Assembly: GCF_001701045.1 (NCBI RefSeq)
Contig: NZ_CP016757.1
Coordinates: 3,188,219-3,252,218, forward strand
Source: Cloacibacillus porcorum
GTDB lineage: Bacteria; Synergistota; Synergistia; Synergistales; Synergistaceae
DNA length: 64,000 nucleotides
Direction of reading: 5' to 3'
The position numbers and the translations under genes are program-made. Below, in pieces: positions 18,631-28,734 of this stretch; position 1 is the stretch's first letter, and each line of letters opens with the position of its first letter. Below the pieces are notes generated by a model. The model searched no databases, was not told where the DNA came from, and saw nothing but the letters and a program-made list of their open reading frames with translations.

Positions 18631-20829
18631 TCAGCTCCGACGCCCTCTTCTGACCAGCGCCAGCGGGATCAGCAGTAAGAGCGCCGCGGCGCCCAGTCCG
18701 GCGGCACAGCCGCCGCCGCCCGATGGCGCGGGAGCGGCGGATTCCCGCACGTCGGCGACCGTTATTTCAGCCGTGGAGAAAAATTCGTTGAGATCGCTGA
18801 CACCGAAGGAGAGCGACCCCGCCGAATATTTTGCGGGGAAGGCGACGAAACCGGAGCCGTCTTTTTTCGGGATGATGACATATGGCTCTCCCGCAAAGCT
18901 CAGCGGCGTTGAGAAGGGCACGGTGAACGAGGCCGCGCCGCCGGTGTTCCCGTGGCTGACAGTCAGCGCAAAGACACCCTTGAGCGTGACATTTTTGTCC
19001 GCGGCGATACCCTCGACGCTCTCGTCTTTCAGCTCCGCGATCACCGTCTGCTGAACCTTCGTGTTATCCCCGGCGGAGACCTCCTCCGCGGCAGCCATAA
19101 CTCCCTCGGGAGCGTCGACAGTCACCGGGCCGGAGGGCTCCAATACCGTATCGGTGGGATTATGCTGCCGTTCGCCGAAGGCTTTGAGGCAGATACTGAC
19201 GGTTCCGTCTCCGCCCGCGTCAATGATATCCTGAAAATTCACGCCGTCACCCGAGACCCAGCCATCGCCGCGGTTCGCCGAAGCCGCTTTGGAGTAATTC
19301 TCCAGCCGGTATTCGACGGGAACGGGGTATGGATAGCCACCCTCTTTTGTCGTCGCCTTTACGACGACGGAAAACCTCGTCCCGTTTGCGACGTCGACAG
19401 GCGTTTTCAGCGCCACGGTGTTATAGCCCGGCACCAGGCCGACGGCGGAGACCGTCGAGGCAAGGCTGCCGCTGACGGGCGAATTGGCGCCGCAGTTCTG
19501 ATAGATCTTTATTTCGTAACTGTTGCCCGGTTCGGGGACGTAAAAGGCGACGGAGGATATCCGGTCGTCGGCCGCCGCCGTGAAGAGGTTCGCAAAATAT
19601 TGGACCGGCTCCGTCGAGCCGTTTTCATAGAGGCTGTACCAATTGACGGGGCCCAGCGGGTCATACTGATAGACGCGCTCGCCGGAGCGCGCGGCGGCGG
19701 TGTCGTATACAACGCCATCGCAGAGAGTGCCCTCTTCGTAGGAGACGTAGAAATAGCCTCCGTCTCCTCCCCAGCCGGCTCCCCAGCTGTTGCGGATTAT
19801 CCAGGCGCCGTCCTTCTGCGGCGGATTATCCGCCGCGAAGTTTTCCTTCGGGTAGTTGTCGTCCCAGCCGGCGATCGCCACCGCATGATTGGTGTAAAAG
19901 TTTACTGTGGAGCCGTTGATATCATTATCGCCATATTGTAAGCCGGTGTAATAAGATCGCTTTTCATCGGAAAAGACGTCTTTGGAGATGGCCTGCTGTG
20001 ATTCGTCGTTGTTTCTGAACTGATATATGCCGACGGAGGCGGCTCCGTATTCCATCACCGCGCCCTTTATCATATCGCGCCGCCCCTCCGAGAGCGGCAC
20101 CTCACGGACTTCGTCGCTGCCGAGGTAGAAGGCGTTATTGAGCTTGTAACGCCGCGGAGCCACCGCCGGCGCGTATACCGTGCCCACCGTGAGCGGCGCG
20201 GGGGCCTCGGCGGCGTAAAGCGAGCCGGTGCCGCGTCCCAGCAGCGCCACCGCGCGCCAGTCGTTGCCGCCGGCGTTGTAGTAGGGCTGTCCGCTGACAT
20301 TTGTGAAGGGGACGAAGCCGCTGCCGGAGTTGTAGGCGTAGTAGGTAATATACCAGACCGAAAGCGCGATGTCAGAGGAGGAGGCAAGCCCCTGTTTGAT
20401 CAAATTGGACTCCGTCGCCGCCATCGCGCTGTATGTCCAGCAGTTGCCGAAGGGGGCCTGATTTCTTACGGCGGGCAGCGAGGGGCGGAGGTCGTATGTC
20501 GCGGGCAGCTGGTCCGCGGCGCGCGCGGCACGCGCCGCCGAGTCGCCGCGAGGGATCCCGACAGGGTAAACTACGCCGCGGAGATGCGACCAGTCAAGCG
20601 GCGAGGGCACGTAGCCGAAGTTCGGCACGCCCGCCGTCCCCTTTATATTAATATTATTTTTCACGGCGCCCACGTTCTTCGCGCCGCCCTCATGCTTCAC
20701 AACATATTCAGTGAAGGCCGGATTGAGCGGCGCGACGGCCGCGAAGGCGGGAACCGCCGCAAGTATTGCCGCGCAGAGAAGCGGGGCCAGCATCCTTATC
20801 ATCTTTTTGTTCATTTGGCCAGTCATCAT
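18631..20829 (-). CDS. C1 (papain-like) secreted protease with Synerg-CTERM tail
   Basis: 732 residues from the ATG at 20829. Signal peptide about residues 5-30 (helix ending AVPAFA). Papain fold with the catalytic Cys130 in NQAPFGNCWTYS, His in NHAVAIAGWDD, and Asn in IIRNSWGAGWGG, so the protease should be active. A lectin-like beta domain and a linker follow. The last 30 residues read GGGGC, a Leu/Ala-rich helix and RRGRRS: a Synerg-CTERM sorting tail. The start overlaps the upstream S8 stop as ATGA, and AGGAAGGG fits the second ATG (20826) even better, so coupling to the S8 gene is likely. It probably degrades proteins at the cell surface to feed amino-acid fermentation. Confidence 0.9.
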   Translation of the reverse strand: MMTGQMNKKMIRMLAPLLCAAILAAVPAFAAVAPLNPAFTEYVVKHEGGAKNVGAVKNNINIKGTAGVPNFGYVPSPLDWSHLRGVVYPVGIPRGDSAARAARAADQLPATYDLRPSLPAVRNQAPFGNCWTYSAMAATESNLIKQGLASSSDIALSVWYITYYAYNSGSGFVPFTNVSGQPYYNAGGNDWRAVALLGRGTGSLYAAEAPAPLTVGTVYAPAVAPRRYKLNNAFYLGSDEVREVPLSEGRRDMIKGAVMEYGAASVGIYQFRNNDESQQAISKDVFSDEKRSYYTGLQYGDNDINGSTVNFYTNHAVAIAGWDDNYPKENFAADNPPQKDGAWIIRNSWGAGWGGDGGYFYVSYEEGTLCDGVVYDTAAARSGERVYQYDPLGPVNWYSLYENGSTEPVQYFANLFTAAADDRISSVAFYVPEPGNSYEIKIYQNCGANSPVSGSLASTVSAVGLVPGYNTVALKTPVDVANGTRFSVVVKATTKEGGYPYPVPVEYRLENYSKAASANRGDGWVSGDGVNFQDIIDAGGDGTVSICLKAFGERQHNPTDTVLEPSGPVTVDAPEGVMAAAEEVSAGDNTKVQQTVIAELKDESVEGIAADKNVTLKGVFALTVSHGNTGGAASFTVPFSTPLSFAGEPYVIIPKKDGSGFVAFPAKYSAGSLSFGVSDLNEFFSTAEITVADVRESAAPAPSGGGGCAAGLGAAALLLLIPLALVRRGRRS

Positions 20830-23090
20830 CCCTTCCTGCGAAGGACGGCGGGAATCGCAAATATGAGCGCGGCGAGCAAAGATACACCCACCCCCGCAGC
20901 ACTGCATCCGCCGCCGCTGTTTTCTTTTTCATATTTCTTAAAGGTTGCGATCGCCGTGGGATCGACGATCACGCCCGCCCTATTGTCGAGGTCGAAATCA
21001 CCGTTATCCGCAATGAAGAGAACTACAGTGTACTTCTTCACGCCATCAAAGCGCCCGTGGAATATATTACCCGCTTCGTCAAGTATTGTGTAACGGCCAT
21101 TTACGTATTCATTCTCCCCCGCCGCCCATTGATATTCCAGCATTGTGCCGTCAGGCTTTATCTTGCATACGGCTATATCCTCACGTGAGCCGCCTTCGCG
21201 GAAATCCGTCCCGTCAAGTTCAAAGGCCGCCGCGCAGAGCCGTCCATCCGTCATCGCGCCATCAGAAAGCCTGAATACGGGGAAGAGCGAGATATCCTCT
21301 ATCTCCCTGCCGCCGAGACCGGAGACCGCTCTGCCGACAATGTCGAAATCAAGGTAAAGGCCCTCCTCGGTGCCGACGAGCTGATCTTCGGAGAATATTT
21401 CCGTCAGCTGAGAGATATCCGCAGGCAGCTCCGCGAGCACCGATAAAATATCACCCGAAGTATCCACATCGGGCGATACCGGCGTCACCGGCGTGCCGCC
21501 AAAGCCCTTTTCCCACGCGCCGTTCAGGTCAAGCGCGCCGTATGCGGAGTAGCCCTCTTTCGCGGTCTTGCCGTCAGCTCCATCCAGCAGCATCTTCTTT
21601 ACCTCGCCGGCGCTCTTTGACTGATCGAAGGAAAATAGCAGCGCCGCCGCGCCCGCCACATGCGGCGCGGCCATCGAGGTACCGAAGGTGGAGAGATAGC
21701 CGGAGGCGTCAAACACCTCGCTGAGCAGTTCGGTCGTGCGGCAGGTGGAGAGCACGCCGGTGCCGGGAGCGAAGATATCCACCCACTTTCCGCTGGTGCT
21801 GTAGTTGGTATAAGAGGTATCCGGCAGCAGACCGCCGTTTTCTTCCTTAAGCGCACCCACCGTCAGAGTGTTGTCATATTTAAAGCAGGCGGGATAAGGA
21901 CGCATGCCTTTAAAACTAACGTTCTTGGGAGCATCAATATCCTCCCTATCGTTACCCGCCGCGATGCAGACGAGGATATCCGCGTCGCTCATCTCCTTTA
22001 TCTTGAGATCATAGGCGCTGCCCTCCATCTCCAACGGGGAGGCCCACATGCCAAGCGACATGTTGACGGCGCGGATATTCGCGCCGGCGCGCTTCGCGGC
22101 TAGTATGAAGTCGATGCCGCGGATAATATCCGAAGTCTCCACCTGCGTGCGGTACATAATGTTGTAGGAGAATACATTCACCGGGAGTATCCTCACCTTC
22201 CAGTTTAATCCGGATACGCCGGTTCCATTGTTTCCCACCGCGCCGATGATGCCGGCGACATGCGTGCCGTGGCCCGTTACGTCGCCGATACGGCTCATCG
22301 TCTCCAGTACTCCGCTGTCGATATCGCTGATCTTGCCGTCAATCGTCGGGGCGGGGCCTATCGGGACGGCCTGATATGGATCACTTTTGGAATCATAACC
22401 ATAATGAATCTTGCTGTGATACCAAGCGCCGTGGCTGCCCGCAAAGTCTCCGCTGATGATACCGCCGCTCTCCGCGCACATCTTATCGGCCAGCTCTTTG
22501 CTAAAGACGAACATGTTGTCCTTCAGGTCAGGATGGTCGTATATGACGCCGCTGTCGATAACGGCGACCACCGTCTCCGCCGTTCCCGTGCCATGACGCC
22601 AGACTTCGGGGGCCTTTATCGCCGCTGGCCCCCATTGCCGCGGCCACAGAGGATCGTTCGGGATCTTAGCCGCTTGGCAGCGCACGATGTAGTTCGGCAT
22701 CGCGCTGACGACATCGGGGTCTTTCTTCAGGCGCGCGACGAATTCCTCCGTACTCTCACCCTCCGCGGCACGCAGGTGCGCCACGGTGAGACGTCCGCCA
22801 GCGGCGGCGCGCGCGCTCCGCGCCTCCGTGGCGGCGGATGGCGTTTCCTCTACCGGACTGAACAGCTGTATCACGCTGCCGCCGGACCGCGTCGCGGCGG
22901 AGGCGGCCGTCGACCTCATATTCTCTTCCGTGAGGGATCTCACGCCACAGATAAGCGGCGAAGCGCCCCTTATCACGACGATCGCCTCACCCTCGGCATA
23001 TTCCGGTTCCTGCACGGCCCATGCTCCGCAGGAGAGAACAGCCAGCGCCAAAACAACAACAAATACGACGAAAAAGTTTTTGCTTTTCAT
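20826..23090 (-). CDS. S8 subtilisin-like secreted protease with Synerg-CTERM tail
   Basis: 754 residues from ATG at 23090. Signal peptide at residues 1-25 (VLALAVLSCGAWA), an inhibitor-like propeptide, then a subtilase domain with an intact triad: Asp179 in VIDSGV, His274 in GHGTHVAG, Ser472 in GTSMAAPH. A beta-rich region follows, and the C-terminus is SGGGCSAAGVG, a hydrophobic helix, LRRKG (Synerg-CTERM). In-frame starts further upstream would spoil the signal peptide. It is translationally coupled to the C1 protease and lies 123 bases downstream of the SARP-type regulator gene, same strand. Role: extracellular protein breakdown, surface retained. Confidence 0.92.
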   Translation of the reverse strand: MKSKNFFVVFVVVLALAVLSCGAWAVQEPEYAEGEAIVVIRGASPLICGVRSLTEENMRSTAASAATRSGGSVIQLFSPVEETPSAATEARSARAAAGGRLTVAHLRAAEGESTEEFVARLKKDPDVVSAMPNYIVRCQAAKIPNDPLWPRQWGPAAIKAPEVWRHGTGTAETVVAVIDSGVIYDHPDLKDNMFVFSKELADKMCAESGGIISGDFAGSHGAWYHSKIHYGYDSKSDPYQAVPIGPAPTIDGKISDIDSGVLETMSRIGDVTGHGTHVAGIIGAVGNNGTGVSGLNWKVRILPVNVFSYNIMYRTQVETSDIIRGIDFILAAKRAGANIRAVNMSLGMWASPLEMEGSAYDLKIKEMSDADILVCIAAGNDREDIDAPKNVSFKGMRPYPACFKYDNTLTVGALKEENGGLLPDTSYTNYSTSGKWVDIFAPGTGVLSTCRTTELLSEVFDASGYLSTFGTSMAAPHVAGAAALLFSFDQSKSAGEVKKMLLDGADGKTAKEGYSAYGALDLNGAWEKGFGGTPVTPVSPDVDTSGDILSVLAELPADISQLTEIFSEDQLVGTEEGLYLDFDIVGRAVSGLGGREIEDISLFPVFRLSDGAMTDGRLCAAAFELDGTDFREGGSREDIAVCKIKPDGTMLEYQWAAGENEYVNGRYTILDEAGNIFHGRFDGVKKYTVVLFIADNGDFDLDNRAGVIVDPTAIATFKKYEKENSGGGCSAAGVGVSLLAALIFAIPAVLRRKG

Positions 23091-23213
23091 AACCAACCAA
23101 ACCCCTTTACAAATAAATAAGCTACGATTTGCCAATATGTGAACGCTATAAATAAACGACTAATTTTACATTATTATTAAAAGAATAGTCTATCAAACAA
23201 GCCTTCTTCTGTT

Positions 23214-26120
23214 TTACATGCGGTCGAGCTCTGCAAGCTCCCGCTCAAGCCCAATTTTTTTGAAATTCTCCGACGCTCTCTCATAATAATATCCGTAGCT
23301 TTCCGGCAGAACGGCGTTAAGTATTCCCGCCGCCTCACAGTCCTTGAGCGCAGTTTTTTTAAGCAGTGCGCATATCTTGTAAAGATATGCGTATTCGTAG
23401 GAATTTTTTATGACACGGCTGCACTCAAACCCCTCGGCAAGATACTTTGCCGACAGCCGGTAGTTGCGCTCAATGCAATAAATAAGGGCCAGGTAAGCTT
23501 TGACGATTGTCGTTGAAAGCGCCGAATAAATCCTCTCGCGCAGCACCTCAAATTTCAGGAAATATTTTTTAGCCTCCTCCTGCCTCCCGATCTTCATCAA
23601 TGCCTGGCCAAGGTTCATGTAAAAGAGAGGCAGGCCATTGGTGATGTTCGCCGAGGTGCATATCTCTATCGACTTCATATAGAACGGGATGCACCGTTCA
23701 TACTCGCCGGCGTATTTATGCTCATAGGCCAGGTAATTGAAGATACAGGCCCTGATGTAAAGCACCGTCTCGCTGAGCGGCATGCCGTCCAGCATCGCCA
23801 GGCTTCGCAGCAATATTCTTCCGGCGTTTTTACAATGGCGGCAGTTCAGCTCCGCAAGCGCGTAGGATTTAAGAATATCGGCCTTTTCCACATCATCCGG
23901 CCTCTCTTTTAAAATGCGCAGCGCCGCTATCGCGTTTTCTCTTATCATCGCATGATCCCGCGTCTGTATACCATAATATATGAGCTGCTTTCTTGCCTTG
24001 AGAAGACGGCGCTTGTCTGTGTCAGACTCAAGAATGAAACGGATGAGCTTAAGGCCCTCATCGTAATTACAGGTCTTAACGGCAAAGCTGGCCTTCAGCA
24101 GGGTAAATTCATATTTGAGGTCAAGCGGTACGCTTACGAGGCAAAATTCTTCCTCCAGCTTCGCAATAAAATCCTGAGTGACGCCTGACAGGAATTCGGG
24201 AAAGTCGTGATCCACAGAGACGATGTTTAAAGCTTTCCTGAGCTTGCAGCTGAGATATTTCACCATCTGTCCCGCGCTGTGATAATGGTAGATTATGCTG
24301 TCAATATAATCTCTTTCACACTCCGCCTCCCGCGCGCAGGATGCAAGATATTCCGCGATCTTCATATGTATCGTCTTTCGTTTGATGAGCGGCTGGCTCT
24401 GGTAGATATAAAGCCGAAACTGCTCATGGGCAAACATCAGCGTCAGATGCCCGTCGCGTATCTCCTCTTTAAGGAAGCCATTCTGCACAAGCGACTCGTA
24501 AAGTTCCAGTATCCTAATACTGTCGACGCCGATGATATCGGCTACCGCCTCAGGCATGATGTCGCTGAAAAAGGCGGAAGAGATATAGAGCGCCATCTGC
24601 TCATAGCTGGATAGTGTTTTCAGCCTGTTCTCCAAAAGGTAAATGAATTTATAATTATTCACCGGTTTATTGTCTTTAAGGCTGTTGATTATCTCAAAGA
24701 GATAGAGGGGGTTTCCGCCGCTTTCCTTGTAAAGGGCATCGACAGTTTCGGGAGCGGGGTCTTTCAAACGCCGGGAGGCGATTGCCTCTACCTCATCCCG
24801 CCGGAAATTTTTCAGCTCCAGGATATCGATGTTTCTTAAGGTATTTTTATCGAAAGTTTTTAGATATTCTTTAAGCCAGCTGTCGTGGCAGCTAATGAAG
24901 AACAGCGCGCGTCCGTGGTATTTGCAGAGAGCGACACGCTGGATAAAGTCAAAGCTCATCCGGTCACAGTAACGGATATCGTCTATGACGATCACAAATT
25001 TCGCCCGCGCTGTCAGGCGGGCGAATAGTTCCGATAAAAGCTCCTCAAGCTCAAAAAAAGGCAGCTTGCCATCCTTCACATCAGACTGCCCGTCGTGCGC
25101 GCCCTTGCCAAACATAAAGGGGAAGAAATAGACCAGAATTTGCCGGTAGCTCTCAGGCAGGTCCTTCGTATCCACCTTCAGTGCCTTGAGCATCTTACCG
25201 ATCAGCAGCGAAAGTACTCGGTATTCTATTTTCCGCTCCGCCTCATAACAGACCAATTCCAAAACTTTCGTCCCTTTGATTCCGCTGTTTCTCATATAGT
25301 GGCTCAGCAGGTATGTCTTACCGCTCCCGATACCTCCCGAGATGATAAGGTCGGTATATTGCGAGCCGCTGAGAAAGTCCCGATGCGACCGGCTAAGCCT
25401 TTTCAATTCCGTCAGGCGGCCAAAGAAAAAAGGCGCGGCGGCGCCTCTTTCAGCTTTTTTCCGCAGGAGCGCGGCCCGATATAGGTTCTGGATATCCTTA
25501 AGAGGCTCCAGCATCAGATCGCGGAGCATCTTTCTTTCAAAGTCACGATAGAGTTTCACGACTTCGTCAAGCCGTCCCTCTCCGAAGCAATGCTCCATTA
25601 AGGCAAAGACGACCTCCTCGTCGTAGGGATCCATCCTAGAAAGCGCTCCATAACGGTTCAAGGTTTCCATATCATCAAGCTCACCCACGGAGAGCGCCCG
25701 CAGAAAGTTAGCCTTGGCGGAATTATAAAGCTGCATATCCCGACTATTGTTGTACTCATCTACGAAAGAGTTGAAATCCGGGCAGTCCTTGAGATAAAAC
25801 CCCTCCATAAATCTCCCGCGAAGGGGATCAATATTTTCTACAAATTCTACAGAGCCGGAAAACTCTAAAACGCCCCGGCTCTTTTTAAATACGCCGGCGC
25901 CAAATATCCTCGTGATGTAATATATGGAATTTCTCAGATTCTTATTAGCGTGCGCCTCATCAAGCTCGGGCCAGAACATAAGCTCTAAGCTCTGTTTGGA
26001 GACCTGCCCTTTGAGTGCGGTATAGTAAAAGATGGCCTCGGCTTTCTTCGTCGCGAACTCAACCCTTGCTCCGTCCACAGCAACAGACGGCGGTCCCGAT
26101 AAGTTAAGTGATATCTTCAT
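23214..26120 (-). CDS. SARP/BTAD - AAA ATPase - TPR transcriptional regulator
   Basis: 968 residues from ATG 26120 (GGAGG seven bases before; an in-frame GTG at 26126 is less well placed). Order: N-terminal winged helix plus bacterial transcriptional activator domain (about 1-220, ends LRDLMLEPLKDIQNLY), a STAND-type ATPase with Walker A GGIGSGKTYLL near residue 262 and Walker B FVIVIDDI, and a long helical TPR-like C-terminal half with YMNLGQALMKIGRQEEAKKY. Such proteins are ATP-switched activators. It precedes the two secreted proteases on the same strand and is divergent from the amidohydrolase operon, so either could be its target. The effector is unknown. Confidence 0.88.
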   Translation of the reverse strand: MKISLNLSGPPSVAVDGARVEFATKKAEAIFYYTALKGQVSKQSLELMFWPELDEAHANKNLRNSIYYITRIFGAGVFKKSRGVLEFSGSVEFVENIDPLRGRFMEGFYLKDCPDFNSFVDEYNNSRDMQLYNSAKANFLRALSVGELDDMETLNRYGALSRMDPYDEEVVFALMEHCFGEGRLDEVVKLYRDFERKMLRDLMLEPLKDIQNLYRAALLRKKAERGAAAPFFFGRLTELKRLSRSHRDFLSGSQYTDLIISGGIGSGKTYLLSHYMRNSGIKGTKVLELVCYEAERKIEYRVLSLLIGKMLKALKVDTKDLPESYRQILVYFFPFMFGKGAHDGQSDVKDGKLPFFELEELLSELFARLTARAKFVIVIDDIRYCDRMSFDFIQRVALCKYHGRALFFISCHDSWLKEYLKTFDKNTLRNIDILELKNFRRDEVEAIASRRLKDPAPETVDALYKESGGNPLYLFEIINSLKDNKPVNNYKFIYLLENRLKTLSSYEQMALYISSAFFSDIMPEAVADIIGVDSIRILELYESLVQNGFLKEEIRDGHLTLMFAHEQFRLYIYQSQPLIKRKTIHMKIAEYLASCAREAECERDYIDSIIYHYHSAGQMVKYLSCKLRKALNIVSVDHDFPEFLSGVTQDFIAKLEEEFCLVSVPLDLKYEFTLLKASFAVKTCNYDEGLKLIRFILESDTDKRRLLKARKQLIYYGIQTRDHAMIRENAIAALRILKERPDDVEKADILKSYALAELNCRHCKNAGRILLRSLAMLDGMPLSETVLYIRACIFNYLAYEHKYAGEYERCIPFYMKSIEICTSANITNGLPLFYMNLGQALMKIGRQEEAKKYFLKFEVLRERIYSALSTTIVKAYLALIYCIERNYRLSAKYLAEGFECSRVIKNSYEYAYLYKICALLKKTALKDCEAAGILNAVLPESYGYYYERASENFKKIGLERELAELDRM

Positions 26121-26220
26121 TACCACACCTCCGCAGCCTCTCTCCTGTGACAGATTTATGACAAAAATTAATATAATCGTAGTCGGTCGATATTAGTTCT
26201 GCATATCTTCGGCCTGTAAC

Positions 26221-26259
26221 TGAACATTTTGTTCATATTATAACATCCGATAATGTTCA
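26221..26259. promoter_or_regulatory. Spaced dyad between the SARP gene and the amidohydrolase operon
   Basis: TGAACAT (26221-26227) and ATGTTCA (26253-26259) form a perfect 7-bp inverted repeat, with a third half GTTCATA at 26231-26237. A TATAAC -10-like hexamer lies between the arms. The dyad lies about 50 bases upstream of the amidohydrolase start; candidate operator for that operon or for autoregulation of the SARP gene. Confidence 0.4.
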
Positions 26260-26309
26260 CAGAAGAAATGGTTTTGGCTATTTTTGTATGATGAAAGAGG
26301 GCTTTTTAT

Positions 26310-27521
26310 ATGAGTGAATATACCTTGGTCAGATGCGGAACCCTGATAGACGGAAGGGGAGGAGAGCCTGCAGCGGACGCCGCGCTTCTGCTGAAAGGCA
26401 GCCGGATAGCCGCGGCCGGCAAATATGAAGAGACGGCAAAAGAGGCTCCCGCGGGAACGCCGATACTTGATTACCACGATAAATATGTCACTCCCGGCAT
26501 TATTGACGCCCATGTTCATGTAACTATAGATCCCGAAGCCGACTTCACCGGCTTTGTGGGACGCGACAGCGACACCAGGATCGCCCATCGCGGCATGGTG
26601 AACTTAAAAAAGACGCTCGACGGCGGCGTCACCTTCATCCGCGACCTCGGCGGCTACCGCCACATCGACATCGAACTGAAAAAACTGCGCGACGAGGGGC
26701 TGATCGAGGGCTGCGGCCTGCTGGCGAGCGGCGAGATGATAACGATGACCGGCGGTCACGGCTGGAAGATCGGGCGCGAATGCGACGGCCCCTCCGAGGT
26801 GAGAAAAGCGGCGCGGGAACAGATCAAGGCGGGGGCCACGGTGATAAAGATCATGGCGACCGGAGGCAACCTCACGCCGGGACCGCAGGGAGCGCCGCAG
26901 CTCTCGGAAGAAGAGATACGCGCCGCGGTTGAAGAGGCCCATAAATCCGGCAAACGCACGACGACGCACTCTCACAGCGCGGAAGGGGTGAAGAACGCCC
27001 TGCGTGCCGGCATCGACTGTATTGAACACGGCATGTTCATAGACGATGAGGCTCTTGACTTTATGAAAAAGCACGACATTCCATATGTGCCTACGCTCGT
27101 AGCCCCATGGATCTGCGCAATGGTGGGAGAGGAGCGCGGACTCAGCAAAGAGGCGGTTGAAAAGACCAAGAGCGCCATCGGGCGGCATATGGCGAGCTTC
27201 AAAAAGGCTGTGGCCAAAGGAATCAGGATCGCAATGGGCACCGATGCCGGCACCCCCTTCTGCGAACACGGCAAGGCTTACATAGGGGAGCTTAAGCTGA
27301 TGGTCGAAGGCGGATTCACACCGATGCAGGCGATCACAGCGGCGACCAAGAGCTCCGCTGAGGTGGTCGGCGTCAGCGACAGCCGCGGTACTCTCGAACC
27401 GGGTAAAGAGGCCGACTTCCTTGTACTTGACGTCAACCCTCTCGACAACCTGGAGGCCTTCGGCGATATCCGCGAAGTATATCAGGGCGGACGCAGAGTC
27501 GAGAGAAAATATCACAGATAG
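26310..27521 (+). CDS. Metal-dependent amidohydrolase (prolidase/imidazolonepropionase-like)
   Basis: 403 residues, amidohydrolase superfamily TIM barrel. Metal ligands are visible: HVH at 68/70, a carbamylatable Lys180 in TVIKIMATGG, His220/222 in THSHS, His240 in CIEHG and Asp in GTDAG. This pattern matches the Xaa-Pro dipeptidase/aryldialkylphosphatase-like branch that hydrolyses small N-acyl or dipeptide substrates. It leads a tight operon with RidA, an amino-acid racemase and a YfcC carrier (gaps 13-20 bases), so the likely job is releasing an amino acid from an imported derivative. Cytoplasmic, no signal peptide. Exact substrate unknown. Confidence 0.87.
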   Translation: MSEYTLVRCGTLIDGRGGEPAADAALLLKGSRIAAAGKYEETAKEAPAGTPILDYHDKYVTPGIIDAHVHVTIDPEADFTGFVGRDSDTRIAHRGMVNLKKTLDGGVTFIRDLGGYRHIDIELKKLRDEGLIEGCGLLASGEMITMTGGHGWKIGRECDGPSEVRKAAREQIKAGATVIKIMATGGNLTPGPQGAPQLSEEEIRAAVEEAHKSGKRTTTHSHSAEGVKNALRAGIDCIEHGMFIDDEALDFMKKHDIPYVPTLVAPWICAMVGEERGLSKEAVEKTKSAIGRHMASFKKAVAKGIRIAMGTDAGTPFCEHGKAYIGELKLMVEGGFTPMQAITAATKSSAEVVGVSDSRGTLEPGKEADFLVLDVNPLDNLEAFGDIREVYQGGRRVERKYHR

Positions 27522-27534
27522 GAATGCTGAGAAT

Positions 27535-27999
27535 ATGAAAATCGAAAATAAGCTGAAAGAGCTTGGTATAGAACTTTTCCCTGGTATTAAACCGATCGGC
27601 AGCTACGTCCCTTTTGTTCAGAGCGGCAGCCTGATTTATATATCGGGACAGGGACCGAGCATTATGGGCGAATACACCAGATATCTTGGCAAAGTCGGCG
27701 AGGATATTACTAAAGAGGAGGCAAAGGAGGCCGCGGCCGTTACGGCGGTCAACCTCGTCTCCATTCTTAAAGATGCCGTCGGGGACCTTGACCGCGTTAA
27801 GCGAATCGTCAGCGTCCACGGTTTCGTCAACAGCACGCCGGACTTTACGGAGCAGCCCTACGTTATAAACGGAGCTTCGGACCTTCTCGTAGAGCTGTTT
27901 GGAGAAAAGGGCCGACACTCAAGATGCGCGATGTCTGTCAACTCGCTTCCGCTTAACATCTGTGTGGAAGTCGAATTGATAGCTGAAGTAGAACAATAA
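27535..27999 (+). CDS. RidA/YjgF family enamine-imine deaminase
   Basis: 154 residues from ATG 27535. The family core is seen in VQSGSLIYISGQGPS, the helix SILKDAVGDLDRVKRIVSVHGFVNS, and the final RCAMSVNSLPLNICVEVELIAEVE, where an Arg at the trimer interface normally binds the substrate carboxylate. RidA proteins hydrolyse reactive 2-aminoacrylate and related imines from PLP enzymes; this longer variant resembles the YER057c/UK114-like subgroup of uncertain substrate. It sits between an amidohydrolase and a racemase in one operon, where imine intermediates are plausible. Confidence 0.9.
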   Translation: MKIENKLKELGIELFPGIKPIGSYVPFVQSGSLIYISGQGPSIMGEYTRYLGKVGEDITKEEAKEAAAVTAVNLVSILKDAVGDLDRVKRIVSVHGFVNSTPDFTEQPYVINGASDLLVELFGEKGRHSRCAMSVNSLPLNICVEVELIAEVEQ

Positions 28000-28019
28000 T
28001 ATAAAGGAGGAATCTCTTA

Positions 28020-28715
28020 ATGAAAACCATCGGCATCATCGGCGGCATGGCGTGGCAGTCATCCGCCGAAGTCTACAAGATCGTGAACGAGCTCATCAAT
28101 AAAAAACTTGGCGGTCAGCATTCATGTCAGTGCGTAATGTACTCTGTGGACCTCGACCCCGTCCTGATCCTGCGCGACGAGGACAATTGGGAAAAACTCG
28201 CGGACATGATGGAGGATGCGGTAAAGCGTGCGGAAGCTGCCGGAGCGGACTTCACGATGATCTGTTCAAACACGATGCACAAGACTGTGAGCGCAATTAA
28301 AGACAGGGTATCAAAGCCGATACTCCACATCGCGGACGTCACCGCTCAGGCCATCCTCGACAAGGGATTCAAGACGGTCGGCCTCATGGGGACAAAGTTC
28401 ACGCTGACGCAGGACTTTTATAAGGATAAGATGGAACGGGACTATGGCATAAAGATACTGATTCCCGAAGAAGACGACATCGCCTTCATCCACCACGTCA
28501 TCTACGAAGAACTCGATTACAGCATATTCAGCCCTGAATCGGCGCGGCGTTTCGTGGAGATAATCGAAAAACTTCACTCAAAAGGCGCGGAGGGCGTCAT
28601 TCTCGGCTGCACTGAGATACCTCTTCTCGTAAAACAGGAAGACACCAAAGTTCCACTCTTCGACACAACGACGCTTCACGCTGAGGCGGCTGTGAAGCTG
28701 GCTCTCGAAGACTAA
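28020..28715 (+). CDS. Aspartate/glutamate racemase family protein, YgeA-type
   Basis: 231 residues, strong AAGGAGG ribosome site. Two pseudo-symmetric lobes: SNTMH with Ser83 at the first catalytic position and GCTEI with Cys197 at the second. Classical aspartate racemases use two Cys; E. coli YgeA, a broad-specificity racemase, has Thr83 and Cys197, and this protein shares the numbering with Ser for Thr. So a broad amino-acid racemase working by an asymmetric acid/base pair is likely rather than a true aspartate racemase. It may supply the catabolic L- or D-isomer of the carrier's substrate. Confidence 0.88.
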   Translation: MKTIGIIGGMAWQSSAEVYKIVNELINKKLGGQHSCQCVMYSVDLDPVLILRDEDNWEKLADMMEDAVKRAEAAGADFTMICSNTMHKTVSAIKDRVSKPILHIADVTAQAILDKGFKTVGLMGTKFTLTQDFYKDKMERDYGIKILIPEEDDIAFIHHVIYEELDYSIFSPESARRFVEIIEKLHSKGAEGVILGCTEIPLLVKQEDTKVPLFDTTTLHAEAAVKLALED

Positions 28716-28734
28716 TTCAGGGAGGAAGATTCTC

